64,000 nucleotides of DNA, taken from contig NZ_QBDT01000001.1 in the NCBI RefSeq assembly GCF_004124325.1, forward strand, positions 1,302,001 to 1,366,000. Direction: 5' to 3'. This document shows, piece after piece, positions 37,110-47,170 of the stretch (the first letter of the stretch is position 1; each line of letters begins with the position of its first letter). Under the pieces are notes generated by a model. That model made no database searches and was not told the DNA's origin. It saw nothing but the letters and a program-made list of their open reading frames with translations. The DNA is from Streptomyces sp. L2 (GTDB lineage: Bacteria > Actinomycetota > Actinomycetes > Streptomycetales > Streptomycetaceae). Position numbers and translations under genes: made by a program.

Positions 37110-38423
37110 ATGCGGCACTTGGGCACGGGGATCGGCTGGCGGCCGGAGATCGCGGACGTCGTGGAGCGGATGCCGGGCATCGACTGGGTGGAGGCCGTGG
37201 CGGAGAACGTCTGCCCCGGCCACCTCCCCGAGTCGCTGCTGCGGCTGCGCGAGCGCGGGGTGACCGTCGTCCCGCACGGCGTCTCCCTGGGCCTCGGCGG
37301 GGCTGACCGGCCGGACGAGGAGCGGCTCGGGGCGCTCGCCGAGCGGGCGGTCGCGCTCGGTTCGCCGCTGGTCACCGAGCACATCGCGTTCGTCCGGGCG
37401 GGCGGCCCGCTGACCGCCTCGCCCCGGCTGGAGGCGGGCCACCTGCTTCCGGTGCCGCGCACCCGGGACGCGCTGGACGTGCTGTGCGAGAACGTGCGCA
37501 TCGCGCAGGACGCGCTGCCCGTGCCGCTGGCCCTGGAGAACATCGCCGCCCTGTTCTCGTGGCCGGGCGAGGAGCTGACCGAGGGGCAGTTCCTGTACGA
37601 GCTGGCCGAACGGACCGGGGTGCGGCTGCTCATCGACGTCGCCAACCTGCACACCAACCACGTCAACCGGGGCGAGGACCCGGCGGCGGCGCTGGCCGCG
37701 CTGCCGCTGGAGGCCATCGCGTACGTCCATGTCGCCGGCGGGTTCGAACGGGACGGCGTGTGGCACGACAGCCACGCGCACCCCGTGCCGCGGCCCGTCC
37801 TGGACATCCTGACCGACCTCGCCTCCCGGGTGGCGCCGCCGGGGGTGCTGCTGGAACGCGACGAGGACTTTCCGGGGGCGGAGGAGCTGGAGGGGGAGCT
37901 GGAGGCGATCCGGGAGGCGGTGCGGGCCGGGCGGGCGGCGGCCCGGGAGAGGGCCGCCGCCGGGTCGACGGCGGGTGCGGGCAGCGGTTCCGGCGCGGGC
38001 GGTGGGCGGCAGCGGCTCGGGGTCGCGCAGGCCGCGGTGCTGTCCTCGCTGGTGGCGGGGACGCCGGTGCCGGAGGGTTTCGACCGGGTACGGATGCGGG
38101 TGCAGGCGCGGGCGCTGGCGGCGAAGCGGGCGGACGTGGTGGCGAAGGTGGGGCCCGAGCTGCCGGTGATCCTCGGGGAGGGGTACCGGGAGGCGTTCCT
38201 GGAGTACGCGCGGGAGCGGCCGATGTCCGGGGGGTACCGGCGGGACGCGCTGGACTTCGCGGGGTGGCTGCTGGGGGCGGGGCGACCGGCGGACGCGGGG
38301 GTGCGGCGGGCGCTGCGGCAGTGGTGGGCCGAGCGGGCGGGGCGGGCACCGGGGTCCGCCCGGCCGGCGGTGCGGGTCGCCCGCGCGGCGCGGCGGGTGC
38401 TGCTGCGGGCGCGCCCCGAGTAG
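37110..38423 (+). CDS. DUF692/MNIO family multinuclear iron oxidase with C-terminal extension
   Basis: 437 residues. Residues ~1-280 form a TIM-barrel DUF692 (MNIO) domain, the family of MbnB, TglH and ChrH that oxidatively modify Cys in ribosomal peptides. Candidate iron ligands are all present: His in VPHGVSL, Glu/His in TEHIAF, Glu in LENIA, Asp/Asn/His in [10 protein letters not shown], His in YVHVAGG, Asp/His in HDSHAH and Glu in LERDEDFP. After a Gly/Ala linker, residues ~300-420 resemble the small partner proteins (DUF2063/MbnC-like) usually encoded separately, so this looks like a fusion. GAGGAGG precedes the ATG. No precursor peptide is seen nearby. Confidence 0.85.
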   Translation: MRHLGTGIGWRPEIADVVERMPGIDWVEAVAENVCPGHLPESLLRLRERGVTVVPHGVSLGLGGADRPDEERLGALAERAVALGSPLVTEHIAFVRAGGPLTASPRLEAGHLLPVPRTRDALDVLCENVRIAQDALPVPLALENIAALFSWPGEELTEGQFLYELAERTGVRLLIDVANLHTNHVNRGEDPAAALAALPLEAIAYVHVAGGFERDGVWHDSHAHPVPRPVLDILTDLASRVAPPGVLLERDEDFPGAEELEGELEAIREAVRAGRAAARERAAAGSTAGAGSGSGAGGGRQRLGVAQAAVLSSLVAGTPVPEGFDRVRMRVQARALAAKRADVVAKVGPELPVILGEGYREAFLEYARERPMSGGYRRDALDFAGWLLGAGRPADAGVRRALRQWWAERAGRAPGSARPAVRVARAARRVLLRARPE

Positions 38424-38439
38424 AGCGGGTTTCACTTGC

Positions 38440-38590
38440 CCGCGCTCGCGGGGTGCCGCTGCGCCCACCCGTGCCGCCCTGGGGGTCCCCCAGGCCCTTA
38501 AGGCACTGGGGGAGGCACGCATGCCCGCAGCTACGTACGTGCCCCGCAAGGGGCGCGGGGAACTGCGCGACGAGCCACCGCGTGCCCGCA
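38440..38590. repeat. Composite intergenic repeat with class A element
   Basis: Contains the palindrome CTGGGGGTCCCCCAG (about 38479-38493), a GCCCC-GCAA-GGGGC hairpin (38541-38554) and the class A 19-mer on the reverse strand (38550-38568). It lies between the MNIO stop codon and the DUF4142 promoter. Confidence 0.65.
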
Positions 38591-38686
38591 CCCGGAGACG
38601 GTCGAGCCAGCCGCAGGCGGCCCCGCAGTAATATGCCGGGGCCGCACACTCGTACCGTTCGTGTGCGGTGCCGTACAGGAGGCACC

Positions 38687-39457
38687 ATGCGACCCCGACC
38701 CCCGGCCAAGGGACGAGGCATATTCAGCGGCACCGGACTCATCATCACCGGGCTCGCGGCGACGTTCGTGGCGCTGGTCGTGCCGCTCTGGTCGTACGCC
38801 GACCGCCCCGACCCGACGGGAGCCACCGTGCTGAGCGCGCGGACGGTGACGACGCCGTACGGCCCGCTCTCCGCACAGGACCGCGACTTCATCACCAAGG
38901 TCCGCCTCGCCGGCCTCTGGGAACTGCCCGCCGGTGAGCTCGCGGAGCAGAAGGGCACCACCGACGCCGTGCGGCAGGCCGGCCAGCACCTGGTCGACGG
39001 CCACACCGCGCTCGACACGCACGACCGCATCGTCGCCTCCCGCCTCGGCCTGCCCCTGCCGAACGAGCCGAACGCGCAGCAGGAGGAGTGGCTCGCCACC
39101 CTGCGCTCGGCCCGGGGCCAGGACTTCGACCGGCGGTTCGCCGGCCTGCTCCGCCTCGCCCACGGCCGGGTCTTCTCCCTGGTCGCCCAGGTCCGGGCCG
39201 GCACCCAGAACTCGCTCGTCCGTGACCTGGCCGACGACGCCAACAGCACGGTGCTGGACCACATCAAGGCCCTGGAGGCGACGGGCTACGTCGACTTCGG
39301 CGCGCTGGCCCGCGATCTGGCGGCCTCCCCCACTCCCGTCGCCTCCCCGCCGGTGGTCGATCCCGGTGCCGCGGTCCCGGTCGCTCCCTCGCCCTCCGCG
39401 TCGTACTCCCTGCCGCCCGCGACCGCCAGTCCGCCCCCGTCGGCGGACAGCCCCTGA
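38687..39457 (+). CDS. DUF4142 ferritin-like exported protein
   Basis: 256 residues: a short basic N-terminus, one transmembrane/signal-anchor helix (GTGLIITGLAATFVALVVPLW), then a four-helix DUF4142 domain (SAQDRDFITKVRLAGLWELPAGELAEQKG to about 205) with conserved His in QHLVDGHTALD, and a Pro/Ser-rich tail. DUF4142 proteins are extracytoplasmic and of unknown function. AGGAGG lies 4 bases before the ATG. Confidence 0.85.
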   Translation: MRPRPPAKGRGIFSGTGLIITGLAATFVALVVPLWSYADRPDPTGATVLSARTVTTPYGPLSAQDRDFITKVRLAGLWELPAGELAEQKGTTDAVRQAGQHLVDGHTALDTHDRIVASRLGLPLPNEPNAQQEEWLATLRSARGQDFDRRFAGLLRLAHGRVFSLVAQVRAGTQNSLVRDLADDANSTVLDHIKALEATGYVDFGALARDLAASPTPVASPPVVDPGAAVPVAPSPSASYSLPPATASPPPSADSP

Positions 39458-39563
39458 CCCGCACTGACCTGCACGGCAAACGGAATGTCACGCACCGGCG
39501 ACAGTCGGTCCGGATGGTGAAAAGGGCATGGCGTTTCCGGGGCCCCTGACATAGAAAAACGTC

Positions 39564-40367
39564 ATGTTCTGGGTCCTTCTCCTGCTCCTGGCCTGGGCCG
39601 TCGCCGGCGTCGCCTGCACCCGGCTGTGCCTGGCCGCCGTAGCGGCGGCCGCCGCCGAACCGCGCGACGGGTACGCCGACGTGGACGCGGGACCGGGGCA
39701 CGATCTGACGCTGTACGAGGCGGCCTTCCTGTCCGGTGGCCCCGGGCGCGTCGCCGACGTGACGATGATCTCGATGGCCCGGCAGCGCCGTCTGCTGCTC
39801 GCGCACACCGGCTGGGCCACGGTGGTGGACCCGCGGGGGCGCGACGAGATGGAGCGGTCCGTCATAGGGGCCATCGGCCCCGAGGGGCAGTCCCGCATCG
39901 CGCCGGTCCGCGCGGCCGCCGCCGGTGCCGACGCGGTGCGCCGGCTCGCGGACGGTCTGGTGCGGGCGGGTCTGGCCGTACCGGACGGCGGTGCCGGTAC
40001 GACGGTGGCGGCGGGCATGCGTCAGGTGCGGGCCGCCGCCGTGGCCGTGCTCGCGCTGGGCGTGGCCGCGCTGCTGCTGCCCGCCCGGACGGGGATGCCG
40101 GCCGGCCTGGTCGCCCTGTGGTTCGCGCTGCCGCTGACGCTCTGCCTGAGCTGTCTGGCCATCGCCCGGTTCGAGGCGCGGCCGTACTCCCGCTGGGCCT
40201 CCCCGGCCGGGCAGCGGCTGCTGGGTGCCCTGGCCCGGCGGCCGGCCGGTGAGGGCGACGAGCGGTCGTTCCTCACCTGCGTCGCCGTGCGCGGGGTCCG
40301 GGCGATCGGCGAGCCGGACCTGCGCGCGGCCTTCGCGCACCGCGACCAGCCCTGGCCCCCGCGGTGA
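39564..40367 (+). CDS. TIGR04222-type membrane protein
   Basis: 267 residues. An N-terminal helix (FWVLLLLLAWAVAGVACTRL) precedes a soluble part with LYEAAFLSGGPGRVADVTMISMARQRRL, characteristic of TIGR04222 as I remember it, then two more helices (AAVAVLALGVAALLLPA; LVALWFALPLTLCLSCLAIA). Some TIGR04222 proteins carry Gly/Cys-rich tails and, from memory, occur near DUF692 enzymes; this one has no such tail, ending with one Cys in FLTCVAVRG. It lies two genes downstream of an MNIO enzyme. Confidence 0.75.
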   Translation: MFWVLLLLLAWAVAGVACTRLCLAAVAAAAAEPRDGYADVDAGPGHDLTLYEAAFLSGGPGRVADVTMISMARQRRLLLAHTGWATVVDPRGRDEMERSVIGAIGPEGQSRIAPVRAAAAGADAVRRLADGLVRAGLAVPDGGAGTTVAAGMRQVRAAAVAVLALGVAALLLPARTGMPAGLVALWFALPLTLCLSCLAIARFEARPYSRWASPAGQRLLGALARRPAGEGDERSFLTCVAVRGVRAIGEPDLRAAFAHRDQPWPPR

Positions 40368-40540
40368 CGCTGGCCGCATAGCTCCTGGCAGGGGCGCCCG
40401 GGGGGGGGCGTACAGGCGCACTGGCGCGCGACACCGCCCGGTGGTGCTTGCCTTCGCCCACGGCCGTCCGAAACATCCCTTGTGGTGTCGCCGGGCCGTG
40501 GCAGCCGTGCCATCGCCGCCGCGCGCCGGAGGGATGTGCG

Positions 40541-42205
40541 ATGAGGGCCCTCGCCCTGTGCTCGGCCGCCGGGTCCTTGCTGCTGACCACGCTGTCGGGC
40601 GCCCCACCGGCCGCCTCCCGCACACCAGTCGTCTCCGGAGTGTCCGCCGAGGCACGCGGCACGATGATCGCCGCCGCGCGGGCCCGTGCGGCCGGCATCG
40701 GCTTCGGACCGTGTTCCGCCGAGACGGACACGCCGGACGCGCCGGACAGCCTGCGCTGCGGCACGGTGACCGTCCCCCTGGACTACGCGCACCCGGACGG
40801 CACGCGGATCAAACTGACCGTCAGCCGGATCAGGGCCACCGGGAAGGACCCGCACGACGGCGGGCACCCGATGGCCCGGCAGGGCGCCCTCGTCTACGAC
40901 CCGGGCGGGCCAGGCGCCTCCGGCGTGTCCTTTCCGCTGATCGGGGCGCTGCCCGCCTGGAAGCGGATCGCCGCGGCCTACGACCTCGTCGGCTACGCCC
41001 CGCGCGGGGTGGGCCGTTCCGCGCCCCTGTCCTGCACGGACCCGAAGCACTTCTTCCACGCGCCGAGCCAGGCGCCGGCGCGCCCCTCGGCGGCGTACAA
41101 GCGGGAGCGCGTCACCCGGGCGAAGGCGTACGCGCGCGGCTGCGCCCAGCAGTCCGGGAGCCGGCTGCGGTACTTCACCTCGCTGAACAACGCCCGCGAC
41201 CTGGACGTGCTGCGGGCCGCGCTGGGCGAGGACCGGCTGACGTTCATGGGGGCGTCGTACGGCACCTACTTCGGCGCGCTGTACGCGACGCTGTTCCCGT
41301 CGCACGTACGGCGGATGGTGCTGGACGCGCCGGTGAACCCGGACCCGGCGCGCATCTGGTACCGCGACAATCTCGACCAGTCGGCCGCGTTCGAGGGCCG
41401 CTGGGCGGACTTCCGCGCGTGGGTCGCCCGGCACGACGACGTGTACGGGCTCGGGAGGACGGCGGCGGCGGTGCTGCGCGGATACGACACCGCGCGCCGG
41501 CGGCTGGCGGAGAAGCCCGCGGGCGGGAAGGTCGGACCGGGACAGCTCCAGGACACGTTCCTGACCGCCGGGTACTACGACGACGCCTGGCCGAGCCGGG
41601 CCGCCGCGCTGTCGGCGTACCTGAAGGGCGACCCAAAGCCGCTGGTGCGGCTGGCCGCGCCGGACCCGGCCACGGCCGCCGAGGCGGAGAACGGCAACGC
41701 CGTCTATACGGCCGTGGAGTGCAACGACGCCCCGTGGCCGACGGACTGGGCGGTGTGGGACCGGGACAACACGCGGCTCGCGCGTACGGCGCCCTTCGAG
41801 ACGTGGGACAACGCGTGGATGAACCTGCCGTGCGCGTACTGGCCGGCGCCCCGGCAGCGGCCGCTCGATGTGCGGACGGCGCCAGGTGAGCTGCCGCCGG
41901 TGCTGCTCCTGGCGGCCGAGCGGGACGCGGCGGCGCCGTACGCGGGCGCGCTGGAGATGAACCGGCGGCTGTCCGGCTCGGTGCTGGTCACCGAGCGGGA
42001 CGCCGGCACGCACGGGATCGGCGGGGGCCCGAACCGGTGCGTCGACGCCTACCTGGACGCCTATCTGCTCCAGGGCCGCCTCCCGGCACGGAACGCGGCC
42101 TGCGCCCCGCACCCGCAGCCGGCCCCGGAACGCCCGGCCGCCGCCCGTGCCCGGCACCGCCCCGCCGGGGCGAAGGCCGGCCCGGGCCTCCGCGCGCGCC
42201 CCTGA
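40541..42205 (+). CDS. Secreted tripeptidyl-aminopeptidase-like alpha/beta hydrolase
   Basis: 554 residues with a signal peptide, a proline-iminopeptidase/SlpD-type alpha/beta hydrolase. Oxyanion region YDPGGPGASG, nucleophile Ser in GASYGTY, acid Asp in AAERDAAAP and His in AGTHGIGG are present, with six or more Cys for disulfides. Members remove N-terminal tripeptides from extracellular proteins. GGAGGG is 7 bases before the ATG. The Arg/Pro/Ala-rich C-terminal tail is a low-complexity extension. Confidence 0.88.
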   Translation: MRALALCSAAGSLLLTTLSGAPPAASRTPVVSGVSAEARGTMIAAARARAAGIGFGPCSAETDTPDAPDSLRCGTVTVPLDYAHPDGTRIKLTVSRIRATGKDPHDGGHPMARQGALVYDPGGPGASGVSFPLIGALPAWKRIAAAYDLVGYAPRGVGRSAPLSCTDPKHFFHAPSQAPARPSAAYKRERVTRAKAYARGCAQQSGSRLRYFTSLNNARDLDVLRAALGEDRLTFMGASYGTYFGALYATLFPSHVRRMVLDAPVNPDPARIWYRDNLDQSAAFEGRWADFRAWVARHDDVYGLGRTAAAVLRGYDTARRRLAEKPAGGKVGPGQLQDTFLTAGYYDDAWPSRAAALSAYLKGDPKPLVRLAAPDPATAAEAENGNAVYTAVECNDAPWPTDWAVWDRDNTRLARTAPFETWDNAWMNLPCAYWPAPRQRPLDVRTAPGELPPVLLLAAERDAAAPYAGALEMNRRLSGSVLVTERDAGTHGIGGGPNRCVDAYLDAYLLQGRLPARNAACAPHPQPAPERPAAARARHRPAGAKAGPGLRARP

Positions 42206-42211
42206 CCCGGG

Positions 42212-42943
42212 TCAGGCCAGGCCGGCCACCAGGTCGGCGACATCCTTGCGGCGGCCCGTGTAGAACGGGATCTCCTCGCGGACGTGCATACGGGCCTCGG
42301 AGGCCCGCAGGTGGCGCATGAGGTCGACGATGCGGTGCAGCTCGTCGGCCTCGAAGGCGAGGATCCACTCGTAGTCGCCGAGGGAGAACGAGGCGACCGT
42401 GTTGGCGCGCACGTCCGGGTAGCCGCGGGCCAGCTTGCCGTGGTCGGCGAGCATGCGGCGGCGGTCCTCATCGGGCAGCAGGTACCAGTCGTACGAGCGC
42501 ACGAAGGGGTAGACGCTCACGTAGTTGCGGGGCGTCTCGTCGGCAAGGAACGCCGGGATGTGCGAGCGGTTGAACTCGGCGGGGCGGTGCAGCGCCATGT
42601 TCGACCAGACAGGCTCCAGGGCGCGGCCGAGCCTCGTGCGGCGGAACAGGTTGTACGCCTCCTGCAGCTGGTCGCTGGACTCGGCGTGCCACCAGATCAT
42701 GAGGTCGGCGCCGGCGCGCAGGCCGGACAGGTCGTAGGTCCCGCGGATCGTCACGTCCTTCGCGGTGAGCTGGTCGAACAGCTCCTGGACCTCGTCGGCG
42801 TAGCCGGCGCGGTCCTCGGGGAGCACGTCCTTCAGCTTGAAGACGGACCACAGGGTGTAGCGGATGACCTCGTTGAGGTCCTTGGCCAGCTTGCCCTTGT
42901 TCGGGATCCTGCCGGTCTCGGTGGTGGGGGCATCGTCACTCAT
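42212..42943 (-). CDS. hemQ: Coproheme decarboxylase
   Basis: Chlorite-dismutase-fold enzyme that removes two propionate carboxyls from coproheme to give haem b in Gram-positive bacteria; 243 residues. [28 protein letters not shown] and [13 protein letters not shown] with [19 protein letters not shown] are typical of actinobacterial HemQ; the Tyr in YPFVRSYDW region is a candidate catalytic Tyr. The start at 42943 lies 5 bases after the hemG stop codon, so the two are co-translated. Confidence 0.95.
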   Translation of the reverse strand: MSDDAPTTETGRIPNKGKLAKDLNEVIRYTLWSVFKLKDVLPEDRAGYADEVQELFDQLTAKDVTIRGTYDLSGLRAGADLMIWWHAESSDQLQEAYNLFRRTRLGRALEPVWSNMALHRPAEFNRSHIPAFLADETPRNYVSVYPFVRSYDWYLLPDEDRRRMLADHGKLARGYPDVRANTVASFSLGDYEWILAFEADELHRIVDLMRHLRASEARMHVREEIPFYTGRRKDVADLVAGLA

Positions 42944-42948
42944 GGTCC

Positions 42949-44436
42949 CTATTCTCCCGCTCCGCCGTGCAGGCTCTGCACCGGGTTGGCCGTCAGCTCC
43001 GCCACCCCGGCGAAGTCGCCTCCGAGCTGGTCCACCGCGGCGTACGCGCTCGCGATGCAGGCGGGGATGCCGACGCCGTCGTACTGCGCGCCGCACACGG
43101 CGAGGCCGGGCAGCTTGGCGACGTGCTCGCGGACGCGACCCACGCGCGCGTGGTGGCCGACCGGGTACTGCGGCAGCCCGTCGGTCCAGCGGGTGACACG
43201 GCTCCGCAGCGGTACGGCGGTCAGTCCGGTGGCCTCGCGCAGGTCGTGCCGGGAGACCTCGACGAGGTCGGCGTCGTCGCGCTGGAGCACCTCCGTCTCC
43301 CCGTGCCGGCCGACCGAGGTGCGCAGCACGACCACCTCGGGGTCGTCTGCGGCGATCCAGCCCCACTTCTGGGAGGCGAACGTGGACGCCTTGATGGTGC
43401 GGCCGTCGACGGGCGGCACCAGGAAGCCGCTGCCCTCGGGAAGGGTGAGGTCGGCGCGCCGGTAGGCGAGGGTGATCAGGGCCATGGAGGCGTACTCGAC
43501 GGCGCCGAGTTCGGCCGCGGCGGCGGGAGCCTCGGCGCGCAGCAGGTCGGCGGCGGCGCGCGCGGGGACGGCGACGACCACGGCGTCGGCGTCCAGCACG
43601 CGGTCACCGGCGACGACCCGCCAGGCCGGGCCGGCACCGGCTGCACCGGACCCGACACTCGCCGTCCCTACACGGCGCAGTTCCCGGACGGGGGTGCCGG
43701 TGAGGATCTCGCCGCCGCGGTCCCGCACCGACCGGGCGACGGCGAGCGGCAGGGTGCCGACGCCGCCCTCGATGCCCATGAACACCGGGCCGGCCTGCTG
43801 AGCGGCCGCGGCCCTGGCCTGGATCTCGCGGACGGCCTCGGTGAGCGAGTCGTGGGTGCGGACGGCCTGGAACAGCTGGGGCACCGCCGAGCGCATCGAG
43901 ATGCGGTAGGCGTCGCCCGCGTACACCCCCCCGAGCAGGGGTTCGACGAGGCGGTCGACGACCTCGCGGCCGAGCCGCGCCGCCACGTACTCCCCCACCG
44001 CCACGTCGTCCCCGACCTCTGTGCGGGGCAGGTCGGCGTCGCGTTCGATACGGGCCAGGCCCTCGTCGGACAGCACTCCGGCGAGGGCGGAGGCAGCGCC
44101 CGGCACGCCCATGACGTGGCCCTTGGGCATGGGCCGCAGGGTGCCCCGGGTCCAGATCGAGGCGCCCGCGGTGGCCGGCGGCTGGAGCCGGTCGGCGAGG
44201 CCGGTCTCCCGGGCGAGGGTCACGGCCTCGGGGCGGCGGGCCAGCATCGACTCGGCGCCCAGGTCGACCCGGACGCCGGCGATCTCACCGGGCAGCAGCT
44301 TGCCGCCGACCCGGCCGGACGCCTCGACAACGGTCACGCGCTGCCCGCGCGCCAGCAGCCGGTGGGCGGCGGCCAGCCCGGCGATCCCGGCTCCGATGAC
44401 GACGACATGCCCCGTGCCCGTACCCGTTGCGCTCAT
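42949..44436 (-). CDS. hemG: Coproporphyrinogen III oxidase/protoporphyrinogen oxidase
   Basis: FAD-dependent oxidase (HemY/CgoX family), 495 residues. The N-terminal Rossmann motif is [13 protein letters not shown] with [22 protein letters not shown] and [15 protein letters not shown] are family marks at the FAD and substrate sites. In bacteria with HemQ it acts on coproporphyrinogen III. First gene of the hemG-hemQ operon; hemE is encoded 4 kb away on the same strand. Symbols cgoX and hemY are also used. Confidence 0.93.
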   Translation of the reverse strand: MSATGTGTGHVVVIGAGIAGLAAAHRLLARGQRVTVVEASGRVGGKLLPGEIAGVRVDLGAESMLARRPEAVTLARETGLADRLQPPATAGASIWTRGTLRPMPKGHVMGVPGAASALAGVLSDEGLARIERDADLPRTEVGDDVAVGEYVAARLGREVVDRLVEPLLGGVYAGDAYRISMRSAVPQLFQAVRTHDSLTEAVREIQARAAAAQQAGPVFMGIEGGVGTLPLAVARSVRDRGGEILTGTPVRELRRVGTASVGSGAAGAGPAWRVVAGDRVLDADAVVVAVPARAAADLLRAEAPAAAAELGAVEYASMALITLAYRRADLTLPEGSGFLVPPVDGRTIKASTFASQKWGWIAADDPEVVVLRTSVGRHGETEVLQRDDADLVEVSRHDLREATGLTAVPLRSRVTRWTDGLPQYPVGHHARVGRVREHVAKLPGLAVCGAQYDGVGIPACIASAYAAVDQLGGDFAGVAELTANPVQSLHGGAGE

Positions 44437-44645
44437 GAACCCACTCTCTCAGACACCACCGACACTCCCACCGGGCCCGGGTGACGGCCCTGATACCGCG
44501 CGGGTGTCCGCCCCGAGTCCCGACCGTGACCGCATCGGGACCGCCGGAAGCCCAACGTCCCGGCGTGCCCGGGCGTCGAAGGGATGTCACGCGTCATGGC
44601 GCTTGTCATGGCGCTCGTCGTGCCGACCCTCGGGGGGTTTCGCCC

Positions 44646-45629
44646 ATGCGCGTACCACGTTCCGCGTCACCGGTCCGGATCATGGCCGGGCTCCTGCTCG
44701 CCGCGTCCCTGGCGCTCGCCGGGTGCAGCGCCGGCGACTCCTCCTCGAACGGCGGCGCCGCGAAGTCCGCGGCCCGCGGACAGGCCCGGCAGGACGGGGC
44801 CGGCGGCGGCTCGGCGGCCGACGCCGGATCCGCCCCCAAGTCCCCGAAGACGAAGACACCCCGGCTCCGGCCCGAGGCCCTCATCCGCACCGCCTCCCTG
44901 ACCGTGCGGGTGAAGGACGTCCCCAAGGCCCTCGACGCGGCCCGGCACACGGCCGAGGACGCCGGGGGCTACGTCGGTGACGAGAGCACCAGCCGGGACG
45001 CCGACGGCCACGAGCGCACCCGGCTGGTCCTGCGCGTGCCCGGCGACCACTACGACGAGGTCATGACCGGTCTGCAGGGCACCGGCAAGCTCGTCAGCCG
45101 CGTCTCGAAGGCCGAGGACGTCACCGACCAGGTCGTGGACATCGACAGCCGGGTCAAGTCCCAGCGGGCCAGCGTGGCCCGGATCCGCGCCCTGATGGAC
45201 CGCGCGACGCAGCTGAGCGACGTCGTCAGCCTTGAAGGGGAGTTGAGCAGCCGCGAGGCGGACCTGGAGTCCCTGCTCGCGCGGCAGGCGTCCCTGAAGG
45301 ACCGCACGACGATGGCCACCATCACCCTGTCGCTGTCCGGGACGCCGGTGAAGAAGGCCGCCGCGCACGACGACGGTCCCGGCTTCACGGACGCGCTGGC
45401 GGGCGGCTGGCACGTGTTCGTCACGCTGCTGGTGTGGATCGCGCTCGCGGTCGGCGCCGTCCTGCCGTTCGCCGCGCTCGCCGCCCTGCTCTACGTGGTG
45501 TGGCGGCGATTCGTACGCCGGCTGCTGCCGGCCCGCCCCGCCCCGGCGCCGACGACGGCGCTGGACCCGCTGCCGCAGGCCCGCCCGGTCACGGACGCCT
45601 CCCCGAAGGCCGGCGGCGACGGCGTATAG
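44646..45629 (+). CDS. DUF4349 lipoprotein
   Basis: 327 residues with a lipobox (LAGC), a Gly/Ala/Ser linker, a DUF4349 domain (ALIRTASLTVRVKDVPKALD to about 230) with a coiled-coil centre (RVKSQRASVARIRALMDRATQLSDVVSLEGELS), then one transmembrane helix (HVFVTLLVWIALAVGAVLPFAALAALLY) and a cytoplasmic tail. Having both a lipid anchor and a C-terminal helix, the domain should lie flat on the outer membrane face. Function unknown; related proteins sit in cell-envelope regions. Confidence 0.85.
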   Translation: MRVPRSASPVRIMAGLLLAASLALAGCSAGDSSSNGGAAKSAARGQARQDGAGGGSAADAGSAPKSPKTKTPRLRPEALIRTASLTVRVKDVPKALDAARHTAEDAGGYVGDESTSRDADGHERTRLVLRVPGDHYDEVMTGLQGTGKLVSRVSKAEDVTDQVVDIDSRVKSQRASVARIRALMDRATQLSDVVSLEGELSSREADLESLLARQASLKDRTTMATITLSLSGTPVKKAAAHDDGPGFTDALAGGWHVFVTLLVWIALAVGAVLPFAALAALLYVVWRRFVRRLLPARPAPAPTTALDPLPQARPVTDASPKAGGDGV

Positions 45630-45676
45630 CCCGGTTCGCACAGCCAGGTCCGGCGACGCGAAATGCCGTCGCCCCG

Positions 45677-45682
45677 TAGCGT
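45677..45682 (+). promoter_or_regulatory. Probable leaderless -10 box (TAGCGT)
   Basis: TAGCGT ends 6 bases before the ATG of the FAD oxidoreductase, without a ribosome-binding site. Confidence 0.45.
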
Positions 45683-45688
45683 GTTCAC

Positions 45689-47083
45689 ATGAGCATGAGT
45701 GGTGGGCGGGGCGGGAAGCGGCGGCTGGTCGTGATCGGCGGCGACGCCGCGGGGATGTCCGCGGCGTCGCAGGCACGCCGGCTGCGGGGACCGGACGAGC
45801 TGGAGATCGTGGCCTTCGAACGCGGCCACTTCACCTCCTACTCGGCGTGCGGCATCCCGTACTGGGTGGGCGGCGACGTCGCCGAACGCGACCGGCTGAT
45901 CGCCCGCACACCCGAGGAGCACCGCGCGCGCGGGATCGACGTACGCCTGCGCACCGAGGTCACGGAGATCGACGTGGCCGGGCAGCGGGTACGCGCGCGT
46001 GACGTCGATTCCGGCGCCGAGTCCTGGACGTCGTACGACCGCCTCGTCATCGCCACCGGCGCCCGGCCGGTCCGCCCCGACCTGCCCGGAGTGGACGCGC
46101 CCGGCGTGCACGGCGTGCAGACCCTGGACGACGGGCAGGCCCTGCTGGACTCGCTCGCACACGCGCGTGGTCGCCGGGCCGTGGTCGTGGGGGCGGGGTA
46201 CATCGGCGTCGAGATGGCGGAGGCCCTGATCCACCGCGGCTTCGAGGTGACGGTGGTCAACCGCGGCGCGGAGCCGATGGCGACCCTGGACCCGGACATG
46301 GGCCGCCTCGTCCGCCGGGCGATGGAGGGCCTCGGCATCACCATGGTCAGCGGCACCGAGGTCACCAAGCTGCCGACCGGCCCGGACGGCCGGGTCCGCG
46401 CCGTCGGCACCGACGACGCGGAGTACCCGGCGGACGTGGTCGTCCTGGGCATCGGCGTACGCCCGGAGACTTCCCTCGCCGAGGCCGCGGGCCTCCCGCT
46501 CGGCAGCCACGGGGGCCTCGTCACCGACGAGGCCATGCGGGTCGCCGGCCACGAGGACATCTGGGCCGGCGGCGACTGCGTCGAGGTGCTCAACCTGGTC
46601 TCCGGCCAGCGGCAGTACGTCCCGCTCGGCACCCACGCCAACAAGCACGGCCAGGTCATCGGCGCCAACGTGGGCGGCGGTTACGCCACCTTCCCTGGGG
46701 TCGTCGGCACGGCGGTCAGCAAGGTCTGCGACCTGGAGATCGCCCGCACCGGCCTCCGCGAGAAGGACGCCCTCCGCGCGGGCCTGCGCTTCGAGACGGT
46801 CACCATCGAGTCGACCAGCCGCGCCGGCTACTACCCCGGCGCCACCCCCATGACCGTCAAAATGCTCACCGAACACCGCACCGGCCGCCTCCTCGGCGTC
46901 CAGATCGTGGGCCGCGAGGGCGCCGCCAAACGAGTCGACATCGCAGCGGTCGCCCTCACCGCCCGCATGACAGCGGACCAAATGACAGCCCTGGACCTGG
47001 GCTACGCCCCACCCTTCTCCCCGGTCTGGGACCCCATCTTGGTGGCAGCAAGAAGGGCGACTTCGCAACAAGGTCCAAGGTGA
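45689..47083 (+). CDS. CoA-disulfide reductase/NADH oxidase-like FAD enzyme
   Basis: 464 residues, class III pyridine nucleotide-disulfide oxidoreductase. FAD motif VIGGDAAGMSAASQ, redox-active Cys in YSACGIPYWVGG, NAD(P)H motif VVGAGYIGVEMAEAL, FAD ribityl motif DIWAGGDCVE and C-terminal dimerisation domain are all present. The single active Cys is typical of CoA-disulfide reductase, NADH oxidase and persulfide reductase; the exact reaction cannot be told apart here. No rhodanese fusion is present. Confidence 0.9.
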   Translation: MSMSGGRGGKRRLVVIGGDAAGMSAASQARRLRGPDELEIVAFERGHFTSYSACGIPYWVGGDVAERDRLIARTPEEHRARGIDVRLRTEVTEIDVAGQRVRARDVDSGAESWTSYDRLVIATGARPVRPDLPGVDAPGVHGVQTLDDGQALLDSLAHARGRRAVVVGAGYIGVEMAEALIHRGFEVTVVNRGAEPMATLDPDMGRLVRRAMEGLGITMVSGTEVTKLPTGPDGRVRAVGTDDAEYPADVVVLGIGVRPETSLAEAAGLPLGSHGGLVTDEAMRVAGHEDIWAGGDCVEVLNLVSGQRQYVPLGTHANKHGQVIGANVGGGYATFPGVVGTAVSKVCDLEIARTGLREKDALRAGLRFETVTIESTSRAGYYPGATPMTVKMLTEHRTGRLLGVQIVGREGAAKRVDIAAVALTARMTADQMTALDLGYAPPFSPVWDPILVAARRATSQQGPR

Positions 47084-47091
47084 CCCCGCCA

Positions 47092-47143
47092 GGGGCGCGG
47101 GGCTGTGCCGATATGCGGCTCCGCCGCGTGGGCGCGACAAGCC
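47092..47143. repeat. Class B intergenic repeat, copy 2
   Basis: 52-base element 49/52 identical to the copy at 28675-28726, including the hairpin GCGGCTCCGCCGC, between convergent genes where it could end transcription. Confidence 0.85.
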
Positions 47144-47170
47144 CCCACCGGCCCGCACCCCGCAACGCCC

